Below, piece after piece: positions 1 through 9,319 of a DNA stretch of 43,893 bases. This stretch comes from JBAZQS01 sp041645075 (GTDB lineage: Bacteria; Patescibacteriota; Patescibacteriia; 2-01-FULL-39-33). The notes below the pieces were generated by a model. That model was not told the origin of the DNA. It was given only the letters and a program-made list of their open reading frames with translations, and ran no database searches. Position 1 is the first letter of the stretch, and the number at the start of each line of letters is the position of its first letter. Location of the stretch: the NCBI GenBank assembly GCA_041645075.1, contig JBAZQS010000006.1:1-43893 (forward strand), written 5' to 3'. The position numbers and the translations under genes were made by a program.

Positions 1-2
1 GA

Positions 3-437
3 ATTTTAGTTTTGTATAATAACCAGACCCATAATGTCGGCTACCGCGATCATATCCAAAGCGCGGCGGCGGCGATAGAAAATTTGCTTTTAACCGCCAC
101 GGATTTGGGTTTAGGGGCTTGTTGGACTTGCCATCTGCCCCGAGCCGGCGCCTTAAGAAAAATTTTTGGCATTCCGCGTTCCTTCTCTCCCATCGCTTAT
201 ATCTTAGTCGGTTATCCGCAAAATCAGCCCCGGACCGTGCCGCGAAAATACCCGCTTAATGAAATAATGGCTTATAACCGATTCTCCTCGGCTTGGCCTA
301 AATTAAAAATAAATCGGCTGAAGTTAACAATCAAAAGATTGTTAATCACGGCCTACGGCTTAACGCCTATTTTTATTAAAAAGGGGCTGCTAAACAAACT
401 GATAGATAAAAAATTCGTCAAAAAATTTGATAATTAA
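3..437 (+). CDS. Nitroreductase family protein, C-terminal part (5' end outside window)
   Basis: The reading frame is open to the left edge, so only the last ~145 residues are present. The visible stretch IENLLLTATDLGLGACW followed by LRKIFGIP and IAYILVGYP matches the C-terminal half of FMN-dependent nitroreductases, where the GLG-A-CW segment lies near the flavin and the IP...VGYP segment ends the domain. The first possible start inside the window is TTG at 12, but the frame continues upstream, so this is a truncated gene and not a short one. About 65 basic, poorly conserved residues follow the domain. The stop overlaps the next start by one base (TAATG), so it is probably co-transcribed with the radical SAM gene. 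The substrate cannot be inferred. Confidence 0.8.
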   Translation: MLVLYNNQTHNVGYRDHIQSAAAAIENLLLTATDLGLGACWTCHLPRAGALRKIFGIPRSFSPIAYILVGYPQNQPRTVPRKYPLNEIMAYNRFSSAWPKLKINRLKLTIKRLLITAYGLTPIFIKKGLLNKLIDKKFVKKFDN

Positions 438-1849
438 TGAAAATAATTTTTGTCAATCCGCCGACTAAAAATTTAATTACCGCCAATATTCCCATGGTGG
501 TGGAAGATTTCAAGGGCGCTTTGCCGCCGCTTGGTATTTTATATGTGGCTTCGTATTTAAAAAAATATACCGATAATGAAATTAAAATTTTGGATTTAGA
601 GCTGGAACCGAAGAGCGAAGAAGAGCTTGAAGATTATTTTTTACGGGAGAAGCCGCAGGTAATCGGCATCACCCTGATTTCTTTTTTAATGATTGATGTT
701 ATCAATCTAGTTGATTTAATCAGGCGATTTTTGCCCGAGGTGAAAATAATCACTGGCGGTCCCCATGCCAACATTTACCCGGTTGAGACCTTAAAGGGAT
801 TAAATATTGATTATGTGGTGCTGGGCGAAGGAGAACTGCCTTGTCTTGACTTGATTAATAATTTTAACGACCGAGAAAAATTAAAAACCATCAAGGGTTT
901 GGTTTTTAAAGACGGCGCGGAAATTATCAATACCGGCCCCAGGGAATTAATTCAAAATTTGGATTTACTGCCCTTTCCCGCCCGAGAATTGACTGATTAT
1001 AAAAAATATTATTCCACCCTGGCCTTGGCCAATCCCACGACCACCATGTTCACTTCCCGGGGCTGTCCTTATCGGTGTGTTTTTTGCGATCGGCCGCATC
1101 TCGGCAAAATTTTTCGGGCGCGATCGGCAAAAAATGTAGTTGATGAGATGGAGGAAATAATTAAATTGGGCATAAAAGAAGTGTTTATTTATGACGACAC
1201 ATTTACCATTGATTATCAAAGAGTCGTTGATATCTGTCAGGAGCTTTTAAAGAGAAATTTAAAAATTCATTGGGATGTGAGGGCGAGAGTTAATACGGTT
1301 GATGAAGAATTATTAAAGCTAATGAAGAAAGCCGGCTGTTCCAGAGTCCATTACGGGATTGAGTCTGGCGTTGACCGGGTGCTGAATAATTTACGCAAAG
1401 GCATTACCGTGGAAATGGTCAGGCGGGCTTTTAAAATGACCAGAAAAGCGGGGATTGAAACCGCGGCTTATTTTATGGTTGGCTGTCCCGGCGAAACCCT
1501 GGCCGATATTAAACAATCAATAAAATTAGCCAAAGAATTAAAACCGGCTTATGTTCTTTTTTCGGTCTTAACTCTCTATCCGGCCACGGATGTCTATGGT
1601 CTGGCTTTAAAAAATGGCTTGGTCAAAAAAGATGTCTGGCAAGAGTTTGCTCTCAAGCCGTCGGCCGATTTTAAACCGCCGCTTTGGGAAGAAAATTTTA
1701 ATCGGGAACAATTAATTAAAATATTGAGCCGGGCCTACCGCTCATTTTATTTAAGGCCGAGTTATATCTTTAAAAGAATCATTAAGCTCAAATCGTTCGG
1801 CGAGTTTTGGCAGAAAGCAAAAATTGGCTTTAAAATGTTTAAGATTTGA
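437..1849 (+). CDS. Cobalamin-binding-domain radical SAM protein 1
   Basis: 470 aa. Residues 1-~150 form a Rossmann-like B12-binding domain (MKIIFVNPP start, IITGGPH, VVLGEGE). A radical SAM barrel follows with C210-x3-C214-x2-C217 (SRGCPYRCVFC), which should bind the [4Fe-4S] cluster that cleaves SAM. Family members (the BchE/P-methylase-like class) perform methylations, cyclisations or other radical reactions; the N-terminal domain does not prove cobalamin use because the DxHxxG motif is absent, as in many class B enzymes. The C-terminal tail (FYLRPSYIFKRI...SFGEFW) closely resembles that of the next gene, which suggests tandem duplication. ATG 437 overlaps the upstream stop. Function is unknown; the setting implies work on a sugar or lipid-linked glycan. 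Confidence 0.9.
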   Translation: MKIIFVNPPTKNLITANIPMVVEDFKGALPPLGILYVASYLKKYTDNEIKILDLELEPKSEEELEDYFLREKPQVIGITLISFLMIDVINLVDLIRRFLPEVKIITGGPHANIYPVETLKGLNIDYVVLGEGELPCLDLINNFNDREKLKTIKGLVFKDGAEIINTGPRELIQNLDLLPFPARELTDYKKYYSTLALANPTTTMFTSRGCPYRCVFCDRPHLGKIFRARSAKNVVDEMEEIIKLGIKEVFIYDDTFTIDYQRVVDICQELLKRNLKIHWDVRARVNTVDEELLKLMKKAGCSRVHYGIESGVDRVLNNLRKGITVEMVRRAFKMTRKAGIETAAYFMVGCPGETLADIKQSIKLAKELKPAYVLFSVLTLYPATDVYGLALKNGLVKKDVWQEFALKPSADFKPPLWEENFNREQLIKILSRAYRSFYLRPSYIFKRIIKLKSFGEFWQKAKIGFKMFKI

Positions 1850-1865
1850 TTTTTTAATTTTAAAA

Positions 1866-3314
1866 ATGAAAATACTTTTCTTTAACCCTCCCTATGTCAA
1901 CTTTAATGGCATCAAAGAATCTGGCGGCCATTCTATGCCCCTGGGCCTGGCCTACTTAGCCAGTTATTTGAGAGAACGGATAAATTGCGACCTGACCGTG
2001 GTTGATGCGGAAGCCAAGGGCCTTAATTATGAGGGGATTAAACAGGCGATTATTGCCAATAAGCCGGATTTAATCGGCATCACTTGTCCGACGCCGACCA
2101 TGGATCACGTTTTTAGGACCGCGGAAATAATCAAAAAAGAAATAGACCCAAAAATAACTATCGTGGTCGGAGGCGTTCATCCCACGGCTTTGCCGCTTGA
2201 AACTATCAAAAATCCTTTGATTGATTTCGTGGTGGCCGGGGAAGGCGAAATTACTTTTTATGAATTGATAAAAAAATTGCTCGCCGGCCAAAAAGATTTT
2301 GAAGCGATCAGCGGCCTATATTTTAAAAAAGACGGACAAGTAATCGCCAATCCGCCGCGCGGATTTATTGCCGATCTTGATATCATCCCATATCCGGCGC
2401 GCGACCTTTTTGATTTAAAATTATATTGTTCGGCGCCGACCAAAAAAGTGAGCGATCAGCCGGATGGCACCATTCTGACCAGCCGCGGTTGCGCTTACAA
2501 TTGCGTCCATTGCATTTCCAGAACGATTTGGGGCCGCCAGATCCGTTTTCGTTCAACCCAAAACGTGATGGCGGAAATTGAAGAGTGTATCAATAAATTC
2601 GGCATCAAAGAGTTTAATATTTTAGATGATACTTTTACGCTCAATCAAAAAAGAGCGCTGGAAATCTGCGCGGAAATTATCAGGAGAAAACTGGGCATAG
2701 CTTGGATCGCTTTTTCCCGCGCCAATACCTTGACTGATGAGTTGGCCGAAAAAATGAAATTAGCCGGCTGCAAAAAAATTTCTTTTGGCCTGGAGTCGGG
2801 CTCACAAGCCATACTCAATCTTATGAGAAAACAAGCTACCATTGAAGAGGGTCGGCGCGCCGTGGCGGTGGTGGTTAGACACGGCATTCTTGCCCATGCC
2901 AGTTTTATGTTCGGCAATATCGGAGAAACCGAAGAAACCATTAAAGAAACCGTGGCTTTTGCCAAGAGTTTGCCCTTGGATAACGCCACCTTTTTTATCA
3001 CCTCACCTTTTCCCGGCACCGAGCTGTATGAGATCGCCAAGGCAAACCGCGCCATTAATGAAAAAACAAAATGGGAGGAATTCGCGCCCCTGACCAATGC
3101 GCCGCCGATTTTGGTCCAGGACAAGGTTTCTAAAGACCGGCTGATTTATTGGCAAAAAAGGGCCTTTAAAGAATTTTATCTAAGGCCCAAATATATTTTG
3201 TTCAAACTAAAACAGTTGAATTCGTTCGGCGCCGTCAAAAACGTTTTAGTTGGTTTGGGAATTTTTTTCCGCATCGCCGCCAAACAAACATTAATGGGCA
3301 AAAAAACAAAGTAA
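1866..3314 (+). CDS. Cobalamin-binding-domain radical SAM protein 2
   Basis: 482 aa from ATG 1866. An in-frame start exists at 1824, but it would add 14 unlike residues inside the previous gene, while 1866 gives the family-typical MKILFFNPP start. It has an N-terminal B12-binding domain (IVVGGVHPTALP, VVAGEGE) and a radical SAM domain with C209-x3-C213-x2-C216 (SRGCAYNCVHC). The C-terminal FYLRPKYILF...NSFGAV tail matches that of the preceding gene, so the two are probable tandem paralogs. It lies 16 bp after gene 1 and 20 bp before a GT2 gene. Likely a glycan- or lipid-modifying radical enzyme; substrate unknown. Confidence 0.9.
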   Translation: MKILFFNPPYVNFNGIKESGGHSMPLGLAYLASYLRERINCDLTVVDAEAKGLNYEGIKQAIIANKPDLIGITCPTPTMDHVFRTAEIIKKEIDPKITIVVGGVHPTALPLETIKNPLIDFVVAGEGEITFYELIKKLLAGQKDFEAISGLYFKKDGQVIANPPRGFIADLDIIPYPARDLFDLKLYCSAPTKKVSDQPDGTILTSRGCAYNCVHCISRTIWGRQIRFRSTQNVMAEIEECINKFGIKEFNILDDTFTLNQKRALEICAEIIRRKLGIAWIAFSRANTLTDELAEKMKLAGCKKISFGLESGSQAILNLMRKQATIEEGRRAVAVVVRHGILAHASFMFGNIGETEETIKETVAFAKSLPLDNATFFITSPFPGTELYEIAKANRAINEKTKWEEFAPLTNAPPILVQDKVSKDRLIYWQKRAFKEFYLRPKYILFKLKQLNSFGAVKNVLVGLGIFFRIAAKQTLMGKKTK

Positions 3315-3334
3315 AATTTAAACGTAAAAAAATT

Positions 3335-4315
3335 ATGATTTCCGTTGTCATCGCCACCTATAATGATCCTGAAATTGAAAATTGTCTTGATTCCGTCTTT
3401 AAGTCAGAGGGGGTTGATTTTGAGGTGGTGGTTATTGATGATGCTTCCACTTTGGTTGATGTCAAGGGTCTTGTCAGCCAATATCCGCCGGCTCGCTTAT
3501 TCGTTTTTGATAAAAATCTGGGACCGGCTGCGGCGCGGAACCTCGGGGTCAGGGAGGCGCGGGGTGAATTAGTTTTTTTTCTGGATTCCGATGCCCAAAT
3601 TTATCCGGATACTTTAAAAAAAATGGCCGATCGCTTTGAACAAGACCAGGAATTACAAGGCCTAACTATTCTTTGGAGCGATGAGCCGATTAGGAATAAT
3701 TTTTTTAATAAGTTTAAGGCGGTTGAGACCAATTATATCGGCAAGAATTTTTGGACCAGGGTTTTCGGCAGTAACGGGTCGGTGATTTATAGGGAAATAT
3801 TTTTAAAAGAAGGCGGATTTGACGAAAATTTTAAAACGGCCGACGCCGAAGATTTTTATTTGGGCATGCGACTTCTCGGCCGTGGTTATAAAATGAAATT
3901 AGCCAAGGATATTTCTATGAAACATTGTTATCTTAATCATTTTTTCTTTGCCGGTCTTAAGAAATATTGCCAGCGCGCTTTTTTGCGGGCGATGGTGATT
4001 TATCAGATTAAGAATCACATTGAAACAACCTATAATACAAAGAAATTTAAGATTCTTTACGCCCTCGCTCCGCTCATTTTTATCTCTATTATTTCGGGCT
4101 TTATTTTTAGGCCGCTATTTTTATTGGCGTTGGTTTTTTATCTGATTTTCTTTTTTATCAATATTGGAATGTATTTTTGTTTTAATAAAAAATACGGTTT
4201 TATTTTTGCCGCCCGGGCCGTGGTTTTGCACTATGTTTATATTTTATTAGTCGCCATTGCCGGCGCCGGCGGCTTGTTTTATGCTTTTTTATTTAAGAAA
4301 AAAAATAGCTTATGA
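3335..4315 (+). CDS. Family 2 glycosyltransferase with C-terminal membrane segments
   Basis: 326 aa. A GT-A fold is indicated by MISVVIATYND, the VVIDDAST nucleotide-binding segment, GPAAARNLGV and the metal-binding LDSDA (DxD-like) motif at about residue 84. An ED motif follows (TADAEDFYLGMRL), in the acceptor or base position. Residues ~240-320 contain hydrophobic stretches, so the protein is probably anchored on the inner face of the membrane and adds a sugar to a lipid-linked precursor. Its stop overlaps the next start (ATGA at 4312), which implies translational coupling with the SPASM radical SAM gene. Donor and acceptor are not predictable. Confidence 0.88.
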   Translation: MISVVIATYNDPEIENCLDSVFKSEGVDFEVVVIDDASTLVDVKGLVSQYPPARLFVFDKNLGPAAARNLGVREARGELVFFLDSDAQIYPDTLKKMADRFEQDQELQGLTILWSDEPIRNNFFNKFKAVETNYIGKNFWTRVFGSNGSVIYREIFLKEGGFDENFKTADAEDFYLGMRLLGRGYKMKLAKDISMKHCYLNHFFFAGLKKYCQRAFLRAMVIYQIKNHIETTYNTKKFKILYALAPLIFISIISGFIFRPLFLLALVFYLIFFFINIGMYFCFNKKYGFIFAARAVVLHYVYILLVAIAGAGGLFYAFLFKKKNSL

Positions 4316-5394
4316 AAATATCAAAATATTTAAGATGGCTTGGATTCTATTTCAGCCAAAATCCGTTTTATGTGATTTTCTATGTGACCGCCCGTTGCAA
4401 CGCCCGCTGCAGCCATTGTTTTTATTGGCGCTTTGTGGAGTCGGCCCCGGCCAGAAAAGAAATGACGCTGGAAGAAATTGAAACCATCGCCAAAAAATGG
4501 GGTAAAATGTTGATTGTTAATTTAACGGGCGGCGAGGCCTATTTGCGGGATGATTTGATTGATATTGTGCGGGCGTTTGTTAAATATACCGGCGCGGAAA
4601 TTATTGCCATTCCCTCCAACGGCTTGTTGACCGAAAAAATTGTCAAGACCATTAAACAGCTGTTGGCGGAGTTCCCTCGAGTTTATTTCCGGTTCAGTTT
4701 TTCCCTGGATGGTTTGGGCAAAGTCCATGACGATATCCGCGGAGTGCCGGGCGCGTTTGAAAAAGTGGTAGAGACCATTTCCCTGGTTAAAGCGTTAAAA
4801 AAAGATTACCGCAATTTTTCAGTAATGACCAATTCATGTTTTATGCAAGCCAACCAGGACAGCATCTTAGACACCTTAAAGTTTATTAAAAGCAATTTAA
4901 ATGTTGATGCCATCAGCGCCACTTATATTCGGGGAGACGCGCGCTTAGATGAAAATAAAAAAAATCTTTATCAAAATAAATATTTAGAGGTCATTGAATA
5001 TTTGTCCAATCTTGACCGTGATAAATTCAAGAGCCACCCCATGTCCGGTTTTATTTTTAAAGCGACTAATTTCGCCCGATTCAAGGTTTTTGAAAATTTA
5101 AAAATCGGCAAACGCAATTTTGAATGCTATGCGATAAATAAAATGATTGTGGTTGAAGATGACGCCAATGTCAGAATTTGCGAGATGTTGCCGACCTCCC
5201 TGGGTAATTTGCGGGATTTTGACTATGATATTAAAAAAATGATTACCACCGATAAAGCCAAAGAAGAAATAAAAAAAATTAAAAACCATGAGTGCAATTG
5301 CACTTGGGAGTGCGCTATCAGGACCGGCATAATTTATAATCCACGGGAAATATTCCCTTTGTTAAAATGGATTTTGAGTAAAAAATTAGAATAA
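4312..5394 (+). CDS. Radical SAM/SPASM-type protein
   Basis: 360 aa. Unlike its neighbours it lacks a B12 domain and starts almost directly with the radical SAM cluster motif C29-x3-C33-x2-C36 (ARCNARCSHC). LTGGEAYLRDD follows, the GGE motif that contacts the SAM amino group. The C-terminal third has further cysteines (VRICEMLP, then C328, C330 and C334 in HECNCTWEC), as in SPASM or twitch domains that hold auxiliary clusters. SPASM enzymes modify peptides, or oxidise sugars as in aminoglycoside pathways. No precursor peptide is visible nearby, so a sugar or lipid substrate is more likely here. Overlaps the GT2 gene upstream by 4 bp. Confidence 0.88.
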   Translation: MKISKYLRWLGFYFSQNPFYVIFYVTARCNARCSHCFYWRFVESAPARKEMTLEEIETIAKKWGKMLIVNLTGGEAYLRDDLIDIVRAFVKYTGAEIIAIPSNGLLTEKIVKTIKQLLAEFPRVYFRFSFSLDGLGKVHDDIRGVPGAFEKVVETISLVKALKKDYRNFSVMTNSCFMQANQDSILDTLKFIKSNLNVDAISATYIRGDARLDENKKNLYQNKYLEVIEYLSNLDRDKFKSHPMSGFIFKATNFARFKVFENLKIGKRNFECYAINKMIVVEDDANVRICEMLPTSLGNLRDFDYDIKKMITTDKAKEEIKKIKNHECNCTWECAIRTGIIYNPREIFPLLKWILSKKLE

Positions 5395-5423
5395 ATTGAG
5401 CTCTAATAAATAAGTTTTATAAC

Positions 5424-6236
5424 ATGTTTTTATTAGATAAATTAGAAAAACCATTTAAAAGATTTTATCCTTATGACCGAAGTAGTTTTTTTATTAAGGC
5501 GACAACCATAATTCAAATTTTAATCATCAAGATATTTAATGAACGCGCTTATCCTCAAATAAGCTTGGTGGAATATTTTAAAAAAAATTACAATTTATCC
5601 AGCGATAAAGAATTTTTAGAAAAATACCAGAAATCAACGGAGGGCTTTGATGAGCTTTGGCAATCCAAACCCCGAGAAACCAAAGAACAGATTGAAAGTT
5701 TTTACGAGGAGCACGATAAGGATGTCTGGCGGCAGGTTTATTTAAGCAAGTACGGCCGGCATAAGAAAAAATATGTCCTTTTAATTTATAATTTATTGTG
5801 TGATTATTTCAAAGACAAAAAAGATATTAAGATTTTGGATTATGGCTGCGGCTGCGGCGACTACAGCCATTATTTTTATCAAAAAGGTTACAAGAATATC
5901 ACTCTGGCCGACATTAACTGTAGCACTTTTGAATTCGTAAAAAAGACATTTGGGCCGATCTTTAAGTATATACCTATTGATAATCCCGGGCCGTTAAAGG
6001 AAAATTATGACGCCATGCTTTTAATTGATTGTCTGGCGCATGCGTACAATCCTTATGAAAGCGCTTGCTATGTATTAGACCATTTAAATAAGAATGGGCT
6101 TCTTATTATGTATTATGAAAAAGGAGTGAAAGGAACCCACCTGGCCAGGGCCTGGGAGCAGCGCGAGAAAACAATGGATTATATTAAAAGCAAATGCCGT
6201 TGCTTAAAAGACGAAGAAGTGTATATAAAATTATAA
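5424..6236 (+). CDS. Class I SAM-dependent methyltransferase
   Basis: 270 aa. A long N-terminal region of about 130 residues without a recognised domain precedes a Rossmann methyltransferase core with motif I ILDYGCGCGDYSHYF and the acidic residue of motif II in ADIN. YDAMLLIDCLAHAYNP corresponds to motif IV and the post-core helix. It probably methylates a sugar or glycan intermediate. By eye the gene is clearly more AT-rich than the genes before it, with few GCC/GGC codons, so it may have a separate origin. It starts 29 bp after the previous stop with no Shine-Dalgarno sequence and ends 6 bp before the next gene. Confidence 0.82.
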   Translation: MFLLDKLEKPFKRFYPYDRSSFFIKATTIIQILIIKIFNERAYPQISLVEYFKKNYNLSSDKEFLEKYQKSTEGFDELWQSKPRETKEQIESFYEEHDKDVWRQVYLSKYGRHKKKYVLLIYNLLCDYFKDKKDIKILDYGCGCGDYSHYFYQKGYKNITLADINCSTFEFVKKTFGPIFKYIPIDNPGPLKENYDAMLLIDCLAHAYNPYESACYVLDHLNKNGLLIMYYEKGVKGTHLARAWEQREKTMDYIKSKCRCLKDEEVYIKL

Positions 6237-6242
6237 TTTGCT

Positions 6243-7592
6243 ATGCGCATATTCATTTTAAATCCCTTGATTTCCCGAAAATCAATCATGAACAAAAGGC
6301 AGCGCCAGCCCCTAAGTTTGGCGATCATTGCCAGCTTACTCATTGAAGATGGTCATGATGTTGCCTTATTGGATGCCAACGCGTTCGGGTGTGGCCTGAA
6401 GGAAATGCTGGAAAAGATAGATTCATTTTCGCCCGAGGCGCTAATTATTACCACTTCGCCCGTTGACCGTTGGGAATGTCCTCATGCCGACATTAGCGAT
6501 ATTTTTAAGGTTATAAATTCTGTCAAAGCGCCGCGTAAGGTTTTAATCGGTGTCCACGGCACGGTGAGCCCCCAATGGATTTTTACGAAATGCCAAGTTG
6601 ATTTTGTGGTCAGGGGAGAGCCGGAATTGATTGTTAGAAATTTAATCCAGGCCCTGGCCGAGAATAAGCCAATAGGGGAGATAAATGGATTATCTTGGCG
6701 GCGGGACGGCAAAGTTTATCATAATCACAGCGCCGGGCGCTTAGAGGATTTAGACCGCTTACCGATGCCGGCCTATCATCTTTTGCCCATGGACAAGTAT
6801 TTTATGTCCGGTTTTGATAAGCCATTTTCCATTATGCTCACTTCTCGCGGCTGTCCTTACAATTGCAGTTTTTGCCTCAAAGCCATGGCCCAAGGCAAGT
6901 ATATCGCCCAATCGCCGGAGCGGGTGATTCAAGAAATCAAATATTTAATTAAGAATTTTAAGGTCAAGTCAATATATTTTCAGGATTGGGAGTTTTTGAT
7001 TTTACCCGAGCGGGTGAAGAAAATCGCGGAGTTGATATTGGAAAATCAGCTAAATTTTACTTGGGGGTGCAACGGCCGGGCCGATGATATTATTAAAAAT
7101 CAAAATTTAATCGCTTTAATTAAGCAAGCCGGCTGCCGCACAGTTAATTTGGGACTGGAATCGGCGAGTAACAAGATTTTGAAAAATATAAATAAAAATA
7201 TTACCCAGGCACAACTGAAAGAAGCAATCGATATTTTAAAAGCCAACGGTTTATCGGCCGGTTTGTATGTTCTCTTAAATTGCCCGGGCGAGGACAAGGC
7301 CACCATCAGGGAAACGGTTGATTTTATCAATCAAAATCAGCTAAAGGTAAAATATTTTACGCCGGCCGTGCCCTATCTCGGCACCAAGCTTTTCCAGCAA
7401 TTGCAAGCTCAATTTCCAGAAAAAAAATTTGATTGGGATAATATAGAAAATTATGCCGGCCGGGTGGGAGTGGAAATGGGGCCATTTTGGGCGAGATTAT
7501 ATTTGCGGCATTATAAATATCAAAAGAAATACGGCCGAATGTATTTTATAAAACCGTGGTTTTTCATTGACTTATTGGCCAAAAAATTGTAG
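6243..7592 (+). CDS. Cobalamin-binding-domain radical SAM protein 3
   Basis: 449 aa. The N-terminal B12-binding-type domain (MRIFILNPL, KVLIGVHGTVSP, VVRGEPE) is followed by radical SAM cysteines C204-x3-C208-x2-C211 (SRGCPYNCSFC). GLESAS and LLNCPGED are typical of the B12-radical SAM superfamily. The VHGTVSP segment replaces the usual GGPHxT, so the cobalamin-facing loop is altered. It is slightly shorter than its paralogs and has a basic aromatic C-terminus that could contact membrane. It follows the methyltransferase by 6 bp. Substrate unknown. Confidence 0.88.
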   Translation: MRIFILNPLISRKSIMNKRQRQPLSLAIIASLLIEDGHDVALLDANAFGCGLKEMLEKIDSFSPEALIITTSPVDRWECPHADISDIFKVINSVKAPRKVLIGVHGTVSPQWIFTKCQVDFVVRGEPELIVRNLIQALAENKPIGEINGLSWRRDGKVYHNHSAGRLEDLDRLPMPAYHLLPMDKYFMSGFDKPFSIMLTSRGCPYNCSFCLKAMAQGKYIAQSPERVIQEIKYLIKNFKVKSIYFQDWEFLILPERVKKIAELILENQLNFTWGCNGRADDIIKNQNLIALIKQAGCRTVNLGLESASNKILKNINKNITQAQLKEAIDILKANGLSAGLYVLLNCPGEDKATIRETVDFINQNQLKVKYFTPAVPYLGTKLFQQLQAQFPEKKFDWDNIENYAGRVGVEMGPFWARLYLRHYKYQKKYGRMYFIKPWFFIDLLAKKL

Positions 7593-7648
7593 GATTTTAG
7601 AACTTGTCCCCAACCACGAGCGGGGATTAATAATTAATAAATAAATTT

Positions 7649-9319
7649 ATGTTTGCGGTCGGCGATGACGAATTAGAGGTGTTAGATAAAACCGGGAAAA
7701 CAGGCAAAATCCTAAATTTTACCTTTATATCTTTTGGCTCAATAGGAAAAATTGGCCTAGATTATATCACCGCTGTTTTAAAAAAATCCGGTCATCAAGT
7801 GAATAATATATATATTGGGGAATTTGAATCAGAAATCCCTCTGCTTTCCAGAATGGAGATTGATTTAGTAATTAACCTAATAAAGAATTTAAAAACTGAT
7901 GTGGTTGGATTCGGAGTTTTTTCCATTTTTTTTAATTTAGCATGTGAAGTCACCTCAAGAATTAAGAAAGAGATGGATATTCCTGTAATTTGGGGCGGAC
8001 CCCAGGCAACACTTTTTCCGGAAATATGCATAGAACATGCGGATATTGTTTGTATCGGCGAGGGAGAAGTGGCCACGTCGGAACTGGCTGATAATATATC
8101 TTCGGGAAAATCCATAGAAAATATTAAAAATTTATGGATTAAATCGGGTTCGGGAATTATAAAAAATGAATTAGAACCGCTTAATCAGGATTTGGATTCG
8201 CTGCCGTTTCCGGATCATGGCTATCAGAACAAATGGTTTATCAATAACGGAAAACTTTATTCTTTAACAAAAGAATGGGACGAACAAAAAGAGAGATATG
8301 AAATTTTTTGTTCAAGGGGTTGTCCTTATAAATGCACTTTTTGCAGCAATAATGTTTTTCACAGTATTTTTTCCGGTAAGCCCGTCAGGCAGAGAAGCGT
8401 TAAAAACGTGATTGAGGAGTTGAAAGAAGCCAAGAGAAGATTTCCCAATCTTAAGACCATTTATTTTTTTGATGAGGTGTTTGCCGTGGATGAAAAATGG
8501 TTAAAAGAGTTTTATGGAGAATATAAATCTCATATCAACATCCCCTTTGGCATGTGCAGCCATCCAAACCATATTAAAAAAGAAACGGTCTCGCTGTTAA
8601 AAACCGCCGGTTGCAACCAAATGGACATTGGCATACAAAGCGGCTCCGATCACATTAGAACTCATATTTATAAAAGATACACCACAAATGAAAGTATAGT
8701 AGGCATGAATAAAACATTAAGAGAATTCGGTATTAGCGGGTGCTATGATTTTATTATGGATAATCCTTTTGAAACCGAAAATGATTATCGTCAGACGCTT
8801 GAGCTGATGCTTAAGATAAGACCGTTTAAATTGCGCCTATATTCTTTGGCTTTTTTTCCAAAAACAGAGATAACGGAAATGGCTTTAAGCCAAGGTTTAA
8901 TTTCCCAAGATAGAATTCAAGGCACAAATTTAGAAACCCATAAATTCCATCAATGGGGAGGAAACACGGGGGTTTTTAAAGAAGCGGAAGGAGAGAGAAC
9001 TAAAGAAAATATTTTTTGGAGTAATTTATTTATGCTGGCCGCATATTCTTCTGTACCAAGTAAAATTTTAAGGGCTTTAAGCAAGAACAAATTTTTAAAA
9101 AAATATCCCCATTTTCTTTCATTGGCAGAATCATTAATCAAGAAATATACTCGCAAAATAAGCTCTTATAAAAACTATTTTAGGGTTGGCCTCGGATATA
9201 TTTTACGCGGTCAAACATTAGAATTATTATCTAAATTATTAGCTAAAGCCGGTAATCATATTCAGACCAAACCCATAATGATAGAAATTAAACCGGACAT
9301 TTCCCCACCGAAGGTATGA
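7649..9319 (+). CDS. Cobalamin-binding-domain radical SAM protein 4 (long C-terminal extension)
   Basis: 556 aa, the longest radical SAM protein here. It has a B12-type domain (DVVGFGVFS, IPVIWGGPQATLFP, VCIGEGE), then C225-x3-C229-x2-C232 (SRGCPYKCTFC) and the barrel. After about residue 430 there is an extension of more than 100 residues with amphipathic and basic helices and no domain I recognise. Base composition is visibly lower in GC than neighbours such as the 1866 gene (one sampled 60-base line has 20 G+C against 27), with more AGA/AAT/AAA codons, consistent with separate acquisition. The 56-bp gap before it is unusual in this array. The stop overlaps the next start (ATGA at 9316). 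Confidence 0.87.
   Translation: MFAVGDDELEVLDKTGKTGKILNFTFISFGSIGKIGLDYITAVLKKSGHQVNNIYIGEFESEIPLLSRMEIDLVINLIKNLKTDVVGFGVFSIFFNLACEVTSRIKKEMDIPVIWGGPQATLFPEICIEHADIVCIGEGEVATSELADNISSGKSIENIKNLWIKSGSGIIKNELEPLNQDLDSLPFPDHGYQNKWFINNGKLYSLTKEWDEQKERYEIFCSRGCPYKCTFCSNNVFHSIFSGKPVRQRSVKNVIEELKEAKRRFPNLKTIYFFDEVFAVDEKWLKEFYGEYKSHINIPFGMCSHPNHIKKETVSLLKTAGCNQMDIGIQSGSDHIRTHIYKRYTTNESIVGMNKTLREFGISGCYDFIMDNPFETENDYRQTLELMLKIRPFKLRLYSLAFFPKTEITEMALSQGLISQDRIQGTNLETHKFHQWGGNTGVFKEAEGERTKENIFWSNLFMLAAYSSVPSKILRALSKNKFLKKYPHFLSLAESLIKKYTRKISSYKNYFRVGLGYILRGQTLELLSKLLAKAGNHIQTKPIMIEIKPDISPPKV

Noticed and set aside
1824..1865. Longer start for radical SAM protein 2
   Set aside because: The added 14 residues are the 3' end of the previous gene in another frame; homologs start at MKILFFNPP.
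2645..3124. 159-codon open frame on the minus strand
   Set aside because: Antisense shadow of radical SAM protein 2 without recognisable motifs.
5396..5423. TTGAGC-N16-TATAAC as a promoter for the methyltransferase
   Set aside because: The -10 box touches the ATG, so the transcript would start inside the gene.
7607..7626. TCCCC/GGGGA hairpin as a terminator between radical SAM genes
   Set aside because: Only 5 bp of stem, a 10-base loop and no T-run; possibly a small repeat remnant.
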